Positions 6,132 through 6,985 of a stretch of 6,985 nucleotides of DNA are shown here, in pieces (the stretch's first letter is position 1; each line of letters begins with the position of its first letter). Both the position numbers and the translations under genes were made by a program. The notes below the pieces were generated by a model, which had not been told where the DNA came from, searched no databases, and saw only the letters and a program-made list of their open reading frames with translations. The DNA comes from Chloroflexota bacterium. Lineage in GTDB: Bacteria; Chloroflexota; Anaerolineae; B4-G1; SLSP01. Location: positions 1-6,985 of the forward strand of contig JAKJAE010000140.1 of NCBI GenBank assembly GCA_022707665.1, in the 5' to 3' direction.

Positions 6132-6985
6132 CTAGCCGGCCATCTCCGCCAGACATGCGTCGACATCCATCCCCTGACCCAGGATCTCGTCGAGGTGCAC
6201 CATCCAGTCGCTGATGGGGATCGACTGCGGGCATTTGGCCTCGCACTCGCGGCAGGCGATGCAGGCTGCGGCCTTCTGCTCGGGCGCCATTCTGTCGTAG
6301 CGCCGGCGTGCCTCGTCGATCCTGTTGTACATCACGCCGCGGTTGAGGATGTCAAAGAGCTCGGGGATCTTGAGATCGACTGTGCACGGGAGGCAGTACT
6401 CGCACTTGGTGCAAGGGATCGGGCAGAGCTCCTGGTACCTGGTGCGCGCACGGGCGATCAGGTCCTGATCCGCGGCGGTCATATTGCCCACCCCATAGCG
6501 CGAGGCATGGGCCACGTTCTCGATGACCTGGGCCATGGTGGACATGCCGCTGAGCACGACGGAGATCTCAGGTTGATCCCAGAGCCAGCGCATGGCGCGC
6601 TCGACGGGCGTTTGCACTTCGGCAGCGCCGTCCCAGATGGCCTGGACCGGATCGGGTGGGTCGACCAGGCGCCCACCGAGCAGCGGTTCCATGATCACGA
6701 CCGCGAGGCCCTTGCTCGCCGCATAGCGCAGCCCCTCCGTGCCCGCCTGGGTTGTACTGGATCTGGCAGAACGTCCAGCCGTCGTAGCCGTCGACGATCT
6801 CCTTGAAGACCGCAAGGGTATCGTGGAAGGAGAAGCCCAGGTGGCGGATCCGTCCGTCAGCCATTGCTCTCTCTGCCCATTCCAGCAGGTTGAACCGCTT
6901 GATCGTTTCCCAACGCTCCCGGCGCAGGCCGTGGAAGAGGTAGAAGTCCACGTGGTCGGTCTGCAGCTTCTCAAGTTGCTCGGAG
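6132..6985 (-). CDS. Aldo/keto reductase with C-terminal ferredoxin-like Fe-S segment (5' partial, frameshifted)
   Basis: This is a NAD(P)H-dependent aldo/keto reductase of the type with an iron-sulfur tail; the N-terminal part, with the catalytic Asp-Tyr-Lys residues, lies beyond the window. Reading inward from 6984, the first frame gives LEKLQTDHVDFYLFHGL, with the family's catalytic His, then DGRIRHLGFSFHD and FCQIQYN, ending at 6751. After the break at 6750 the second frame gives QAGTEGLRYA, GLAVVIMEPLLGGRLV, WLWDQPEISVVLSGM and a Cys-rich tail. The tail holds CPIPCTKCEYCLPC and, nearer the end, CIACRECEAKCPQSIPI, a C-x2-C-x2-C-x3-CP pattern typical of a [4Fe-4S] cluster. Such fusions suggest redox coupling of carbonyl or sugar chemistry to ferredoxin-type carriers. 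The gene stops at TAG (6132-6134), 164 bp before the next start on the same strand. As sequenced, the product would be truncated at the break. The family call is confident; the substrate is unknown. Confidence 0.87.
   Translation of the reverse strand, partial: PSNLRSCRPTTWTSTSSTACAGSVGKRSSGSTCWNGQREQWLTDGSATWASPSTIPLRSSRRSSTATTAGRSARSSTTQAGTEGLRYAASKGLAVVIMEPLLGGRLVDPPDPVQAIWDGAAEVQTPVERAMRWLWDQPEISVVLSGMSTMAQVIENVAHASRYGVGNMTAADQDLIARARTRYQELCPIPCTKCEYCLPCTVDLKIPELFDILNRGVMYNRIDEARRRYDRMAPEQKAAACIACRECEAKCPQSIPISDWMVHLDEILGQGMDVDACLAEMAG
6747..6756 (-). other. Frameshift/deletion point in the aldo/keto reductase gene
   Basis: On the minus strand TAC AAC (QYN) ends one frame and CAG GCG GGC (QAG) opens the next, with one C between them. 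Relatives of this family, as I recall them, read approximately QYN-YMDEEY-QAGTEGL, so six codons are expected where one base remains: a net loss of about 17 bases. This is unlike a simple homopolymer slip. A real deletion or a local assembly fault are both possible. Both flanks are clearly family-like, so the join itself is certain; the size of the loss is an inference. Confidence 0.75.

Noticed and set aside
5968..6246. N-terminal extension of the long UROD-like protein to 505 residues
   Set aside because: The extension is low-complexity (Arg/Gly/Ser-rich), overlaps the reductase gene in another frame, and has no ribosome site. The ATG at 5967 has a perfect AGGAGGT.

Overview
This is a GC-rich (about 60%) bacterial chromosomal segment, densely coded, with strong AGGAGG-type ribosome sites. 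It holds five genes: one on the plus strand and four on the minus strand. The mix is a long bacterial Lhr-type helicase, two uroporphyrinogen-decarboxylase-like (UROD-like) proteins, a YhcH-family protein and an aldo/keto reductase with an iron-sulfur tail. It fits an environmental, metabolically versatile bacterium; Chloroflexota or a similar phylum seen mainly as metagenome-assembled genomes is my guess. Nothing in the window fixes the taxonomy, and I see no mobile element, CRISPR array, tRNA or rRNA.

Layout. Positions 1-3091 (+) hold the C-terminal two thirds of an Lhr-family ATP-dependent helicase whose motor domains lie before the window. Its reading frame is broken once, near position 362, by what looks like one missing G. 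It ends tail-to-tail with the minus-strand cluster; the two stop codons share the palindrome CTAG at 3088-3091. Reading the minus strand from right to left: a partial aldo/keto reductase with a C-terminal ferredoxin-like segment (6985-6132, frame broken at 6750), a 164-bp gap with a possible promoter, a 412-residue UROD-like protein (5967-4729), a 362-residue UROD-like protein with a methyltransferase-type zinc motif (4676-3588), and a 153-residue YhcH/YjgK/YiaL protein (3549-3088).

How they may work together. The last three minus-strand genes are spaced 52 and 38 bp apart, each with its own good ribosome site, so they are very probably one transcript; the reductase may head the same unit. 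UROD-like proteins of this kind include the methyl-transferring partners of corrinoid proteins (MtaA, MtbA, CmuA). YhcH-family proteins travel with sugar catabolism, and aldo/keto reductases act on carbonyls or sugars. A catabolic cluster for a methylated or sugar-like compound is a reasonable hypothesis, but no corrinoid protein, transporter or regulator is in view and the substrate is unknown. The Lhr gene is a DNA-repair-type neighbour without an evident functional link.

The most notable technical point is that both edge genes carry frame breaks while the three middle genes are intact. This could be assembly error or real decay, and raw reads would settle it.
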